Source: a virus. From it: a stretch of 64,000 bases of DNA. The DNA is taken from positions 18,938 through 82,937 of the IMG/VR virus record IMGVR_UViG_3300032245_001466, one strand, 5' to 3'. Below, piece after piece: positions 1 through 7,625 of the stretch. The notes under the pieces were generated by a model that was not told the origin of the DNA, made no database searches, and saw only the letters and a list, made by a program, of their open reading frames with translations. Position 1 is the first letter of the stretch. The number at the start of each line of letters is the position of its first letter. A program made the translations under genes and the position numbers.

Positions 1-2
1 GC

Positions 3-131
3 TGGGCTCCTGGCCAGAAGGGATTCCCTTCAGCCGGAAGAATCGCGTGGGCTCTCTGGGGTGGAGATTCGGGCAAGGCGTGGTCAAACAAGGTCATGCG
101 TTCGGTTGAAGCCAAAGAGAGAAACGGCTAG
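3..131 (+). CDS. C-terminal fragment of an unidentified phage protein
   Basis: The frame is open from the window edge to a TAG at 129-131 and encodes about 42 residues. It includes an ALWGGDSGKAW motif and a charged tail. The composition is protein-like and the next gene starts seven bases later, so this is probably the end of a real gene lying mostly outside the window. The alternative frames give arginine-rich or short products. I cannot name the family. Confidence 0.5.
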   Translation, partial: WAPGQKGFPSAGRIAWALWGGDSGKAWSNKVMRSVEAKERNG

Positions 132-137
132 CGCTTT

Positions 138-287
138 ATGGCAGATAAATACTTTCACGTGCAGCCTTGCTTTTGCCTCCCCTGTAAGGTGCTAAAGCAG
201 GACAAGGGAGAGCGACTTCCGCTCAGAGCAGAAACAGCAGCGCCAGAGAAAAAGCCTAAGAAGGCACGTGGCGCAAAGAAGTCCTAA
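138..287 (+). CDS. small lysine-rich hypothetical protein (49 aa)
   Basis: A 49-residue protein starts with ATG seven bases after the previous stop and ends in a TAATG overlap with the HNH gene, which suggests translational coupling. It has a CFCLPC motif near residues 11-16 that could bind metal and a Lys/Ala-rich basic C-terminus, possibly nucleic-acid binding. There is no strong Shine-Dalgarno sequence in front of it. The function is unknown. Confidence 0.5.
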   Translation: MADKYFHVQPCFCLPCKVLKQDKGERLPLRAETAAPEKKPKKARGAKKS

Positions 288-601
288 TGGCGCACAAAGA
301 TCCCGTCACGCCGGAGCTGAGGAAGGCCATCTTGGATCGAGATCGAGGATGCGTTGGCCCAAGGGTTGGAATGCACGATCAATGTGGCAGCCAATTTGGG
401 TCGGGAGGTCAAGTTGTTTTAGAGCTCGACCACGTATTTAATTCTGGCATGGGGAAGCGGGGGCCATCGGAAATGTGGAATCTGGTCACCCTCTGTGGCT
501 GGCATCATAAGATTAAAACCGAATCGTCAAGAAAGTGGCGTGAGGTTTTGTATGAGTATTTGGAGACGTTTCAATATGACAGAGAACAATATCTACCGTA
601 A
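287..601 (+). CDS. HNH endonuclease
   Basis: This 104-residue protein has the core of an HNH nuclease. LELDHV around residues 46-51 supplies the first His, and NLVTLCGWHHKIKT around residues 66-79 supplies the Asn and the last His. Two upstream cysteines could help bind a structural zinc. HNH enzymes make metal-dependent nicks or cuts in DNA. In phages they either help terminase packaging or are mobile homing enzymes. The start overlaps the stop of the preceding small gene as TAATG. Its place in a co-directional operon, without insertion scars, favours a resident phage function, but a homing role is not excluded. Confidence 0.8.
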   Translation: MAHKDPVTPELRKAILDRDRGCVGPRVGMHDQCGSQFGSGGQVVLELDHVFNSGMGKRGPSEMWNLVTLCGWHHKIKTESSRKWREVLYEYLETFQYDREQYLP

Positions 602-749
602 CCAACCTTGCTCGAGCAAGATCTGCCCCTCAAAGCAGGCCAGCCTTGTGTCGCGGGGGCTTGGCCCAATGGTTAAGCGGGGAAATCAAAAATACCACCT
701 GTGCTGCCTTCCTGAGCGCGGCTTGACAAAGGGTGATACAATCAAGTAA
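576..749 (+). CDS. small cysteine-containing hypothetical protein
   Basis: The ATG at 576 is preceded by GGAG at good spacing and overlaps the end of the HNH gene by 26 bases. The 57-residue product has cysteines in PCSSKIC and HLCCL contexts, suggesting a small zinc-binding fold. A longer reading from 495 would lie mostly inside the HNH gene and is less likely. The function is unknown. Confidence 0.45.
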   Translation: MTENNIYRNQPCSSKICPSKQASLVSRGLGPMVKRGNQKYHLCCLPERGLTKGDTIK

Positions 750-752
750 GGT
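723..752 (+). promoter_or_regulatory. candidate sigma70-like promoter
   Basis: TTGACA (723-728) and TAAGGT (747-752) are separated by 18 bases, the same spacing as the class B promoters further right. They lie just before the strong AAGGAGGGA ribosome site of the gene at 773. The -10 box is weak, so this is tentative. Confidence 0.35.
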
Positions 753-772
753 GATACCGAAAAGGAGGGAGC

Positions 773-1093
773 ATGGCAGATAAGGGAATCTGGTGGCGAT
801 CTTGCTACGCGTGCGGCGGAAAGCTTTTTGAGCTATCTGCTGGTCCATTGTTTTGCTCAAACGAGCATTGCAAGCGTGGCGGAAGAATAATGTCGTTTGA
901 AGAAACGACAGATAAGCAGGGGCAGGCGCAATCGGTGTGCATCTTAGATGACTGCCTGATGCATAGAAAGGGAAGGTACGCAGATGACGGAAGCGGAGAT
1001 GGCGGATCTTGGGAGATCCCGGTTCGACCTTCAACTGAAAAGGGTTCTAGAAGGCGATCAGGGAGAAAGACCAAAGGTGGTTCTGGGGTTTGA
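773..1093 (+). CDS. hypothetical zinc-ribbon-like protein
   Basis: The start at 773 follows a strong Shine-Dalgarno sequence (AAGGAGGGA, 3-4 base gap). The first 60 residues look like a zinc ribbon with CYACGGK, CSNEHC and CILDDC elements. After about residue 70 the product turns into low-complexity Gly/Ser/Arg sequence and overlaps the next gene by 110 bases in another frame. The C-terminal part may therefore be spurious read-through, or the overlap may be real. The function is unknown. Confidence 0.5.
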   Translation: MADKGIWWRSCYACGGKLFELSAGPLFCSNEHCKRGGRIMSFEETTDKQGQAQSVCILDDCLMHRKGRYADDGSGDGGSWEIPVRPSTEKGSRRRSGRKTKGGSGV

Positions 1094-1217
1094 GGCAGCA
1101 AACGCAGCGGCCGCGATGGAACAGGGCCTCTCTTACGAGGATCGGGCGGCGTATCATTTAGGAATTAATTATGCACTTGAGGCGTGGCTGGTGTATGATC
1201 TCAGCCAGAAGGATTGA
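984..1217 (+). CDS. hypothetical protein (77 aa)
   Basis: This protein starts at ATG 984 behind GGGAAGG. It has a balanced, mostly helical composition, including the segments LGFEAANAAAAMEQGL and AAYHLGINYALEAW. It overlaps the end of the 773 gene by 110 bases in a +1 relation and leads directly into the Cro-like gene. The protein-like sequence argues that this is the real frame in the overlap. I do not recognise the family. Confidence 0.6.
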   Translation: MTEAEMADLGRSRFDLQLKRVLEGDQGERPKVVLGFEAANAAAAMEQGLSYEDRAAYHLGINYALEAWLVYDLSQKD

Positions 1218-1222
1218 GTTAC

Positions 1223-1492
1223 ATGAAGCAGACGGGTCCTAATTTTGCAGAGCAGCGACTAATTCAGCGGAAGAAAACCGCGCAGGTTTGGCGACTGCTT
1301 GAGGAGACCGGCATTAAGCGCAGGTTTCTTGCGCGACACCTTGGGGTGTCGTATGGTTATCTCAACCAGGTTCAGTATGGGCAGGCCCCAATCAGTGGGC
1401 CAATGCGAAAGCGCATCGCTGAGTTTCTTGGTGTAGACGAAAAGAAACTGTTCGAAGATCTCGATCAGTTCATTAGCAATAAGGAGAGCTAG
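1223..1492 (+). CDS. Cro/C1-type helix-turn-helix regulator
   Basis: This 89-residue DNA-binding protein has the helix-turn-helix around residues 32-50: RRFLARHLGVSYGYLNQVQ, followed by PMRKRIAEFLGV, as in the xre/Cro family. Such proteins repress or activate promoters as dimers. I chose ATG 1223 because AAGGA lies eight bases before it. A TTG at 1214 would overlap the preceding stop and has no proper spacing. It sits at the head of the recombination and replication genes, so it may regulate this operon. No lysogeny genes accompany it, so a CI-like role is unlikely. Confidence 0.75.
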   Translation: MKQTGPNFAEQRLIQRKKTAQVWRLLEETGIKRRFLARHLGVSYGYLNQVQYGQAPISGPMRKRIAEFLGVDEKKLFEDLDQFISNKES

Positions 1493-1493
1493 T

Positions 1494-2063
1494 ATGGCAT
1501 TCGACAAGAGCGCACTCAAGGATTACGTAGATGTTGCAGAGCGCATCCGTGCGTGGTACGAAGCGTACCCAAACGCACGTATTGAAACAAATATTATTGA
1601 GCACACCGAAAAGCGTGTGGTGATTGAGGCAAAAGCATATCGTGGCGAAACCCCCGAGGACAAGCCGGCTGGCGTTGGCCACAGCGCCATGCAGATTCCA
1701 GGAGCAACGCCATATACTCGTGGTTCCGAGATTGAGAACTGCGAGACATCGGCTGTTGGTCGCGCGCTGGTGATGGCGGGCCTCCCATCAAAGCGCATCG
1801 CCTCAGACGACGAGATCAAGTCAAAGGGCGGAACGTCCAAGACTCTGGCAAAGGCAGCGGCAGAGATTTTTGATGATGCCGTTTTGCCACCGCACGTTCA
1901 GAAGTATGTTGACGAGTTTGACGCCGCTACAACGGTTGAGCAGCTCAATGCAATTGGCCAGAAGATCAACAATTCTTCGGCAGACGGCGTTGAGATTGAC
2001 GATCTCTCTCGCCAGTACCTTGTGAATAAGTTCAAGACACGCCGAGCGGAGATTGCTGGATGA
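1494..2063 (+). CDS. erf: Erf-like single-strand annealing recombinase
   Basis: This 189-residue protein resembles the Erf superfamily of phage single-strand annealing proteins. These coat ssDNA and pair it with a complementary strand during recombination-dependent replication or end repair. The diagnostic parts are the N-terminal DYVDVAERIRAWYEAYP and the SEIENCETSAVGRALVMAG segment at about residues 81-99. The family GRAL motif falls in the second segment. The next gene is a RecB/Cas4-type nuclease, matching the usual annealing protein plus exonuclease pair. The two genes overlap by four bases (ATGA). The start has AAGGAGAGC upstream. Confidence 0.8.
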   Translation: MAFDKSALKDYVDVAERIRAWYEAYPNARIETNIIEHTEKRVVIEAKAYRGETPEDKPAGVGHSAMQIPGATPYTRGSEIENCETSAVGRALVMAGLPSKRIASDDEIKSKGGTSKTLAKAAAEIFDDAVLPPHVQKYVDEFDAATTVEQLNAIGQKINNSSADGVEIDDLSRQYLVNKFKTRRAEIAG

Positions 2064-2932
2064 TTCCAGAGAGGCACCCAGAGCACGTTAGCGTAAGCGA
2101 GTTACGCGAGTTTCTTTCCTGTCCTCTTAGGTGGTGGTACAAATACCGCCTGGGTATGTGGACGGAAAAAACAACGCCATACTTTGCTCTGGGCACCTCT
2201 GTCCACGCTGGTCTTCAGAAGTGGTACGAGCCAATTACTGGCGGCAAGCAGCATGGCGACCTTACGAAGGTCTTTGATTACTACCGAAAGACTTGGGCAC
2301 TTGAATCGTCAAAGGTTGACTGGACTGGAGAGAAAGATCGAGACCTTCTGAGTGAAGGTTTTAACGGCGAGGAGATGCTTCGCGCCGCGATCTATGCCGG
2401 CGACGATTGGGAGGCGAAGGCCGTTGAGCATGCGATGTTCTCGGAGATTAAGCACTCAAAACTTGGCAAACTACCAATTAAACTGAAGACGCAAGTTGAC
2501 ATGCTTACCAAGGGTCTTGACGTTGTGGAGCACAAGACCGCTCAGCGAAAATGGGAGGCCGAACGAGAGCACGGAGACATTCAGGCGACCGCTTATGCGC
2601 TTGCCGTCCGTGAGAACTATTCCCACGACCCGACGGTTACCTTTAACATCATTAGCAATTCCGCAAAGGGTCCGAATGTTGATCGAAGAATGACGACAAG
2701 AACGCAGAGCGAAATTGATAAGTTGTACATTGGCGCTCGGGCATTTGTTGACGCAATCGAAAAGGGTGCGATCTATCCAAACCCAACAGCGTTTGCCCAC
2801 GCGACGTGCGAGTTCAAATCGCTGTGCAATGATTGGGAGAGCCACCCGCAGAAACTTCCAGATACGCGAAAGAAACTTTATGATAAGGTTCCGACCCTAA
2901 AGAAAGATCTCTGGCCAGATCACGACTGGTAA
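2060..2932 (+). CDS. PD-(D/E)XK exonuclease, RecB/Cas4-like
   Basis: This is a 290-residue nuclease. The catalytic core is KTQVDML (Asp, about residue 147), VVEHKTA (Glu-x-Lys, about 156-158) and a QATAYA motif (about 175-180) typical of RecB-like enzymes. Cysteines sit near both ends (SCPLRWWYKYR at 20-31 and TCEFKSLC near 249), which could form an iron-sulphur cluster as in Cas4 and AddB, although a four-Cys set is not certain. It should resect DNA ends to feed the Erf-like annealing protein encoded just upstream. The two starts are coupled by an ATGA overlap. Confidence 0.8.
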   Translation: MIPERHPEHVSVSELREFLSCPLRWWYKYRLGMWTEKTTPYFALGTSVHAGLQKWYEPITGGKQHGDLTKVFDYYRKTWALESSKVDWTGEKDRDLLSEGFNGEEMLRAAIYAGDDWEAKAVEHAMFSEIKHSKLGKLPIKLKTQVDMLTKGLDVVEHKTAQRKWEAEREHGDIQATAYALAVRENYSHDPTVTFNIISNSAKGPNVDRRMTTRTQSEIDKLYIGARAFVDAIEKGAIYPNPTAFAHATCEFKSLCNDWESHPQKLPDTRKKLYDKVPTLKKDLWPDHDW

Positions 2933-2954
2933 CGCGCAAATTAAGGAGGGGAGA

Positions 2955-3119
2955 ATGTACGACTGGGCGATGAAGTGCGCCACTTGTGGCGAAATCAATA
3001 CTGCCGAGTTTTTCCAGGGCGATGACAACGTTTGTATTGATTGCCAGGTGGAAATCATTTCGGATGCGCCGAAATTTGACCAGCTTTCCTTTGCCCTTGA
3101 TGACGAGGGTAGTAAGTGA
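2955..3119 (+). CDS. small zinc-ribbon protein (54 aa)
   Basis: The reading frame starts at ATG 2955 behind AAGGAGGGGAGA and ends in a GTGA overlap with the replication gene. The product has CATC and CIDC pairs (about residues 8-11 and 27-30), a two-knuckle zinc ribbon, then an acidic tail. It probably binds zinc and either nucleic acid or a protein partner in the replication complex. The exact role is unknown. Confidence 0.65.
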   Translation: MYDWAMKCATCGEINTAEFFQGDDNVCIDCQVEIISDAPKFDQLSFALDDEGSK

Positions 3120-3805
3120 AGCAGCAGATTATTCCGATCGAGGAGATGGTCGAAGTGCGCGTTTATTGGCGCTGCTACAGTGATCTTCCGCGGCACGCGA
3201 AGCTGTGGAGGCTTCCCGACAATAATGCGCGCTGGGCATGGATTACGTTGCTCTGCGCGGCATCCGAGACTAACGGCGTCTTTGAGTCTGATCAGCACGT
3301 TGAGGCACTTATTGGAACACAGAACGCCAAGTATCTTCCGCACTTCCGCCGAGTCGGCCTGCTTGACGGGCTCGTTGTTCATGACTGGGATGAGTGGCAG
3401 GAGCCATCAGACGGGTTAACCGAGGCTCGTGAGCGCCTTGCTGAGGCGGGAAGGTCGAGACTTGATCGACTTGGCCTAAGGGATAATCATGAAACGCCAA
3501 TAACGCGCAGTCTTAAGGAGTGGCTTGGCTACGTTGTCGCTGGGCCAAACACGCAGGGCAGGCTTGGGGAGTTTTTTGGCGCAATGCTTGGCGTTGTCCC
3601 GCAGCGAAATGACTACAGCAGGATTGCGAAGTTGATGAAAGATTTTCCTGGCGGCATTCCTGCGCTTATGGCTGCCGTTTGCGACGCCGCCCTCCGTGAC
3701 CTCAAGGGCGACCCGATCTCGTATTTGACAGCGGTTGGGCAGAAGCGTAAGATGGCTGCTCCTCGGCAAACGAGCAGTACGCGCGATGCGCATTTGGAGG
3801 GATAA
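3116..3805 (+). CDS. replication initiator / replisome organiser-like protein
   Basis: This protein has 229 residues. Its N-terminal half (residues 14-100) looks like the winged-helix domain of phage replisome organisers: CYSDLPRHAKLWRL, WAWITLLCAASE, then HFRRVGLLDGLVVHDWDEWQ. It is followed by a charged linker and a C-terminal helical domain. Its partner just downstream is a DnaC-like loader, the normal pairing for proteins that open the origin and recruit helicase. The GTG start overlaps the previous stop. The assignment rests on fold-like patterns and context, not on a diagnostic motif. Confidence 0.6.
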   Translation: MKQQIIPIEEMVEVRVYWRCYSDLPRHAKLWRLPDNNARWAWITLLCAASETNGVFESDQHVEALIGTQNAKYLPHFRRVGLLDGLVVHDWDEWQEPSDGLTEARERLAEAGRSRLDRLGLRDNHETPITRSLKEWLGYVVAGPNTQGRLGEFFGAMLGVVPQRNDYSRIAKLMKDFPGGIPALMAAVCDAALRDLKGDPISYLTAVGQKRKMAAPRQTSSTRDAHLEG

Positions 3806-4446
3806 TGCAAGAGACGATCTATATGGGAGACATTGAGAATCGCGTCAAGCCACCAACGGACATCCACGCCGCACTACTGAAGGCTGGAATTCCGCAGCGG
3901 TATCTTGATAGTTCGTTTAAGAAGTTTAACGTGCAGAAAGAGTCTAAGACCGCGTTTGAGGCGGCAGCAGATTGGGCTCGGTCACCGATCACGGATCGTG
4001 GCCTGCTGTTCGTGGGCCCTCCGGGAACGGGTAAGACCCACCTTGCAGTCTCAGCCGTGCGAGAAAAAATCACAGAGGGGATCTCGGGAATCAAGTTTAT
4101 CAACGTGCCACTGTTTTTAGATAGAATTCGCATGTCGATGAAGTATACTGATTCGGAAGTGATCACTCTGTTTGAGCACTGTCTCGAGAAGGCTCCAGTC
4201 GTCGTTCTTGATGATCTTGGGAAAGAGAAAGCAACAGACTGGGCAGCCGAGCGGCTGTATGTGATGGTGGAGAGCCGATATAGTGCGTGCCGTGCGACGA
4301 TTGCCACGACGAATCGTGGGCTTGACGAACTCGACGCCCTTGGATATGGGGCTCTCGTCTCCCGCCTACAGCAAACCTGTCGCGCTGTCAAAGTGGGAGG
4401 GGAAGACCAGCGTATCCGACTTGGAAGGCTGGACCAGCCCGCTTGA
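3805..4446 (+). CDS. DnaC-like helicase loader ATPase
   Basis: This 213-residue AAA+ ATPase has a Walker A motif, GPPGTGKTH, at about residues 71-79. Walker B is VVVLDDLGKE at about 131-140, and a sensor region ATIATTNRGLDEL lies at about 164-176. This combination and length match DnaC/IstB-type loaders that place the replicative helicase on DNA. No helicase gene is visible in the window, so it may load the host DnaB or a phage enzyme encoded elsewhere. The start overlaps the upstream stop as TAATG. Confidence 0.85.
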   Translation: MQETIYMGDIENRVKPPTDIHAALLKAGIPQRYLDSSFKKFNVQKESKTAFEAAADWARSPITDRGLLFVGPPGTGKTHLAVSAVREKITEGISGIKFINVPLFLDRIRMSMKYTDSEVITLFEHCLEKAPVVVLDDLGKEKATDWAAERLYVMVESRYSACRATIATTNRGLDELDALGYGALVSRLQQTCRAVKVGGEDQRIRLGRLDQPA

Positions 4447-4798
4447 GATTTACCTACCGGGGCGGCCGCCGTCTTGGAATCGCGCATATCGAGTGGCGAA
4501 CAGAATTATCTACATGACACGAGAGGCAAAAGCGTGGAAGGAGGAAGTGACAAAGAGGACAGAGGCTGCTATACTCAGCAGACCGGATTTTATTCCGGTG
4601 GATAAGAAGCGAATTGTCATTGACATTTGGGCGCATCTCAATCGCCCGATGGACGCAGATAATTTGCTGAAGCTCACGCTCGATGCGGTCGCGACGGGGC
4701 TTCATGTGAACGATCGCTGGTTCATACCACGTGTGTGGGAACTAGAGTTTGGGAATAAGGATGAGCACATTGTCCTTGTTCTCAGTCAGGAGTTATAA
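4421..4798 (+). CDS. rusA: RusA-like Holliday junction resolvase
   Basis: This is a RusA-family endonuclease that cuts Holliday junctions and branched DNA before packaging. Visible family features are LPGRPPSWNRAYR near the N-terminus, MTREAKAWKEEV, and the catalytic DADNLLKLTLDAV with the following VNDRWF. The frame is open further upstream inside the loader gene. I chose TTG 4421 because it gives about 125 residues, the usual family length, with little extra sequence before the core. No start has an ideal ribosome site. It is directly followed by ssb. Confidence 0.85.
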   Translation: MEGWTSPLEIYLPGRPPSWNRAYRVANRIIYMTREAKAWKEEVTKRTEAAILSRPDFIPVDKKRIVIDIWAHLNRPMDADNLLKLTLDAVATGLHVNDRWFIPRVWELEFGNKDEHIVLVLSQEL

Positions 4799-5176
4799 AT
4801 GGCTAAGGAGAGACTAGAGATCACGGGGCGACTTGGCGCGAAGCCAGAGTTGCGCGCAACCAAGAACGGCAAGCAGGTAAGTTCATTCAGCGTTGCCGTA
4901 AAGAACAAGCGCGGCGGCGAAGAGACCACCAACTGGTACGACGTTTCCGTATGGGAGAAGCAGGCAGAGCTTGCGGTCCGACTGCTCGACAAGGGTGACC
5001 TTGTGTGCGTTGCTGGATCGCCAAGCGTGAAGACCTTCACCACCCGCAATGGTGAGCAGAAGGCTTCGATCCAGATCACCGCGCAGACGTTTGATTTGCT
5101 CGCAAAGGGCAAGGGCGCTGGCGGGAGCACGGCCGCAGCCGCGGAGGAGCCAGACTTCTCCGACATCCCATTCTAA
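4799..5176 (+). CDS. ssb: single-stranded DNA-binding protein
   Basis: This 125-residue SSB has an OB-fold core: RLGAKPELRATKNGKQVSSF, NWYDVSVWEKQAE and LLDKGDLVCVAGSP. A Gly/Ala linker leads to the acidic tip DFSDIPF, which in bacterial SSBs docks replication and repair enzymes. It coats ssDNA during phage replication. The start codon directly follows the rusA stop, so the two are cotranslated. Similarity to bacterial SSB is strong and the phage origin is shown by context only. Confidence 0.95.
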   Translation: MAKERLEITGRLGAKPELRATKNGKQVSSFSVAVKNKRGGEETTNWYDVSVWEKQAELAVRLLDKGDLVCVAGSPSVKTFTTRNGEQKASIQITAQTFDLLAKGKGAGGSTAAAAEEPDFSDIPF

Positions 5177-5178
5177 TC

Positions 5179-5280
5179 GTGGACCTCGGTACGTTCCTGA
5201 GTTACGTGGGCGCAGTTGTAGTTGGATCAACGCTCACGCTGGCTTTGTGGACAATCTGGTTCAGGATCGTTAATCGATAG
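5179..5280 (+). CDS. possible 33-residue single-pass membrane peptide
   Basis: A GTG start three bases after ssb gives a 33-residue peptide with one strong hydrophobic segment (YVGAVVVGSTLTLALWTIWF) and a basic end. Similar tiny coupled membrane peptides occur at 7042, 19018 and 28200. There is no clear Shine-Dalgarno sequence, so translation is uncertain. Confidence 0.35.
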   Translation: MDLGTFLSYVGAVVVGSTLTLALWTIWFRIVNR

Positions 5281-5302
5281 CAGTTCACTTCTCTTTATGA
5301 GA

Positions 5303-5341
5303 CCCGTACCCAAGAGTTGCCTAGTGGCTCTTGGGTACGGG
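5303..5341 (+). terminator. strong stem-loop after the replication operon
   Basis: CCCGTACCCAAGAG and CTCTTGGGTACGGG form a perfect 14-bp stem around an 11-base loop, placed between ssb and the gene at 5371. There is no U tract after it on either strand. It may attenuate transcription, protect the mRNA end, or be an operator. Confidence 0.5.
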
Positions 5342-5370
5342 AACTAGTGAACCTGCGCGCGAGGCTCAAG

Positions 5371-5667
5371 ATGAAACAGAATCGCATGGTTATCGCCATC
5401 AAAGACGATCTTGTCCAGATACTCCCGTTTTCTGCATTGTATTCAGATCACACGGGAAAAATTTTTTGCGGGAAAATTGAGGTAGCGGCTAGTGATGCTG
5501 TACACCACATACGCTTGCTACCCAACCGCCGCTACCAGCAACTCCGTTTGACAAAGTTCATCCCCATGTATTACCCTCAGTTGTACAAGGCTTGGGTATT
5601 GGATGCCTGGCATGTAAGTAGCCCGATGAGCGAGAACTCCATCGGAAAAATAAGGAGAGCAAAGTGA
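5371..5667 (+). CDS. hypothetical protein (98 aa)
   Basis: I chose ATG 5371 with GAGG about eight bases upstream. The upstream TTG at 5317 lies inside the loop of the stem-loop. The product has a basic, beta-rich composition (IAIKDDLVQILPFSAL, KIFCGKIEVAASD). Its stop overlaps the next GTG as GTGA. The family is not recognised. Confidence 0.65.
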   Translation: MKQNRMVIAIKDDLVQILPFSALYSDHTGKIFCGKIEVAASDAVHHIRLLPNRRYQQLRLTKFIPMYYPQLYKAWVLDAWHVSSPMSENSIGKIRRAK

Positions 5668-6038
5668 GAGAAGGTCTCGACGAGATTGTGGACGCCAGAA
5701 TGGAGACCACGGTCTACAAGCCTGTAATTGAACAGATTGAAGGCGTGATCTACGCAGACGGCTGGGAGGATTGCCTGGTCGGCCATGGAAACATCTTCCA
5801 CGGCAGCGATGGCCCAAAGGTTGTCGCCATCTATGACCGAACCAAGATGGTTGAGCGTCTTGGCAAGGATTTTGAAGACACCTGCGAGGCCAACAACGGC
5901 GCCCTACATGAGGATTGCGACCATATCGGCGAGGCAGATGAGTACATCTCCTACAACGTCGAAGGTGCGTTCTTTAAGACAGGAATGCCAGTCTACGCGT
6001 CTTTTCAGGCCCCAACAATCAACGTGGAGGAGATGTAA
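5664..6038 (+). CDS. hypothetical protein (124 aa)
   Basis: The GTG start is coupled to the preceding stop and has AAGGAGAGC in front. The product is acidic (many Asp/Glu), with IYADGWEDCLVGHGN near residues 28-42 and HEDCDHIGEADEY near 83-95. The sequence looks globular and cytosolic. It has no motif that I can assign. It ends in a TAATG overlap with the next gene. Confidence 0.7.
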   Translation: MREGLDEIVDARMETTVYKPVIEQIEGVIYADGWEDCLVGHGNIFHGSDGPKVVAIYDRTKMVERLGKDFEDTCEANNGALHEDCDHIGEADEYISYNVEGAFFKTGMPVYASFQAPTINVEEM

Positions 6039-6601
6039 TGGCAAAGAAAAAGACTGAAGCCACAGAGACGATTGAAGTCCGTATGTACGACGAAGAAGTC
6101 GGGGATTTCTACATGCGCTCCGTGCCAAAAGTGCCAGTCAGTGCTTGCGTCCTTTGCGGATGCGCAGGATGCCTCAGTGATAAGTGCTGTGAGCATCTTG
6201 AGTATTGGGGTTCGGAGCATGGTCAGCCAGCGCGCTATCAGGTGCGCACGCTTGCCGAGCGAATCGAACGACTCGAGGGGCTCATTACCAAGCTGGAGCG
6301 CAATCGTACCGACGCGGTTGCAGCGATTACCGCTGTGGTCTCGCAGTACGAAAAATCGAGTTACCAGCCGCAAGAGGTCTCGGTCCTCAGGACGCTCAAG
6401 GCAGCACTCAGCGAGGATGTTGTGGCGACCGGGCGAACGTTCTGCCATAAGGACGAGCACTTGTGCTCTGCGTGCAGTTGCCAGAAGTGCAGCGCTCGAA
6501 TCTATCAGGCGTTGAAGAACAAGCACAATTGGGATTCGTTTACGCCAGTTCCGGAATGCTGTGGTCACAAAGACTACACGCCGGATGAGTTGCCGTTTTA
6601 G
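6038..6601 (+). CDS. cysteine-rich coiled-coil hypothetical protein
   Basis: This 187-residue protein has two Cys clusters flanking a predicted coiled coil. The first is CVLCGCAGCLSDKCC (about residues 37-51). The coil is VRTLAERIERLEGLITKLERN (about 69-89). The second cluster is CHKDEHLCSACSCQKC (about 136-151) and then CCGHKD near the end. It probably binds several zinc ions and may bridge partners. The start is coupled to the previous stop. The function is unknown. Confidence 0.7.
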   Translation: MAKKKTEATETIEVRMYDEEVGDFYMRSVPKVPVSACVLCGCAGCLSDKCCEHLEYWGSEHGQPARYQVRTLAERIERLEGLITKLERNRTDAVAAITAVVSQYEKSSYQPQEVSVLRTLKAALSEDVVATGRTFCHKDEHLCSACSCQKCSARIYQALKNKHNWDSFTPVPECCGHKDYTPDELPF

Positions 6602-6610
6602 GCAGAAGGA

Positions 6611-7042
6611 ATGAAGATCATGACAAAGCGAACCGTTACAGTTGACACGTCGTGGATTGGCGGGGCTAAGGGGAAGGCTCTTGGCTTTGTCCTTGGGCTT
6701 ATCGTTGTGGCGCTCATTGCGTTCAGTGTCGGTCACGACGGCGGATACAAGGAAGGTCTTACCAAGGGACTTGAGGATGGCAATAAGGCAGGATTTGATC
6801 GCGGGGATCGAGCTGGATTTGAGAATGGCTACTGGAGCGGACGAGAAGATGGTTGCCTCTGGGTGATTGATTCTTCAGGTAAGCAGTACGTCATTGGTTC
6901 TGGCAATCCGTTCACCACGTGGTACTACCTGATGGACCTTGGGTCAATCTATATCACGCGATCTAATTGCAGCACTGATGGACACGGCAATGCTCCATAC
7001 GAGCCATCGACCTATGTTCCAAGCACAACGGATACCAACTAA
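6611..7042 (+). CDS. membrane protein with glycine-repeat helix
   Basis: The 143-residue protein has a transmembrane segment at about residues 25-42 (ALGFVLGLIVVALIAF). It is followed by a helical repeat with Gly every four residues (GGYKEGLTKGLEDG, KAGFDRGDRAGFENG), a pattern seen in glycine-zipper and membrane-associated domains. The C-terminal part has two cysteines that could pair outside the cytoplasm. It may be an envelope-targeted early protein. The gene downstream is a second small membrane protein in a TAATG overlap. Confidence 0.65.
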   Translation: MKIMTKRTVTVDTSWIGGAKGKALGFVLGLIVVALIAFSVGHDGGYKEGLTKGLEDGNKAGFDRGDRAGFENGYWSGREDGCLWVIDSSGKQYVIGSGNPFTTWYYLMDLGSIYITRSNCSTDGHGNAPYEPSTYVPSTTDTN

Positions 7043-7200
7043 TGTTGGCCATTGTGCAGGACCTTGTCATTGTTGTGGGCGGAGGAGTTTTGCTTTTGAG
7101 CGGAATTCTTGAACATAATCTCATCCACATGTCGATTGGCGGCGCGGTGGAGATCTTCGGTCTCCTCGCGCTGTTCTTCGATGTCACTAGGGGGAAGTGA
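7042..7200 (+). CDS. small two-segment membrane protein (52 aa)
   Basis: The ATG overlaps the previous stop and the frame ends at TGA 7198-7200. Two hydrophobic stretches are visible (LVIVVGGGVLLLSGIL and AVEIFGLLALFF) separated by a short polar turn. It is likely to be a membrane protein made together with its upstream neighbour. The function is unknown. Confidence 0.6.
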   Translation: MLAIVQDLVIVVGGGVLLLSGILEHNLIHMSIGGAVEIFGLLALFFDVTRGK

Positions 7201-7202
7201 GC

Positions 7203-7625
7203 ATGCAATACAGCGATCTGACAGTTCAGGATATCAATCGCAAGGTCGAGCTCCTCAATCGCCTTTCTGGTTTTCCAGACGGATTTAAGGGGTACACCAC
7301 GCCAGGTTTTTTCCGCACGCTGAGTGATTACGGTGGCATGAAACTTGTCAGGGTAATCAACTACGCCGGCGGGGTCCGCGCGGTGATTCAGGGTTATCAG
7401 CATCCAGACGTTCTCCTCACCAAGTTAGACGGCTTCATTGCCGGATGGCATGAGGGGAAGATGACGCTGGAAGAGTACAAGAATATCGCCGACGATTACG
7501 AGAAGCGTGGTAATCTCGTCTCGGCACCGTCAGGGGACGAGGCTGCTGAACGGAAGTTCCTTCAGCCGCTCAATCCAGATCCAATTGCGGCGCTGGCGAA
7601 AACACTTAGAGGAGGGAAGAGATGA
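7203..7625 (+). CDS. hypothetical protein (140 aa)
   Basis: ATG 7203 has AGGGGGAA at good spacing. A GTG at 7197 is too close to it. The product starts with MQYSDLTVQDINRKVELL and contains PGFFRTLSDYGG and LDGFIAGWHEGKMTLEEY, giving a mixed alpha/beta appearance. It ends in a four-base overlap with the MazG-like gene. The family is not recognised. Confidence 0.65.
   Translation: MQYSDLTVQDINRKVELLNRLSGFPDGFKGYTTPGFFRTLSDYGGMKLVRVINYAGGVRAVIQGYQHPDVLLTKLDGFIAGWHEGKMTLEEYKNIADDYEKRGNLVSAPSGDEAAERKFLQPLNPDPIAALAKTLRGGKR

Noticed and set aside
287-601. HNH gene as a mobile intron or insertion
   Set aside because: The gene overlaps its neighbour in normal operon style and there is no interrupted host gene around it.
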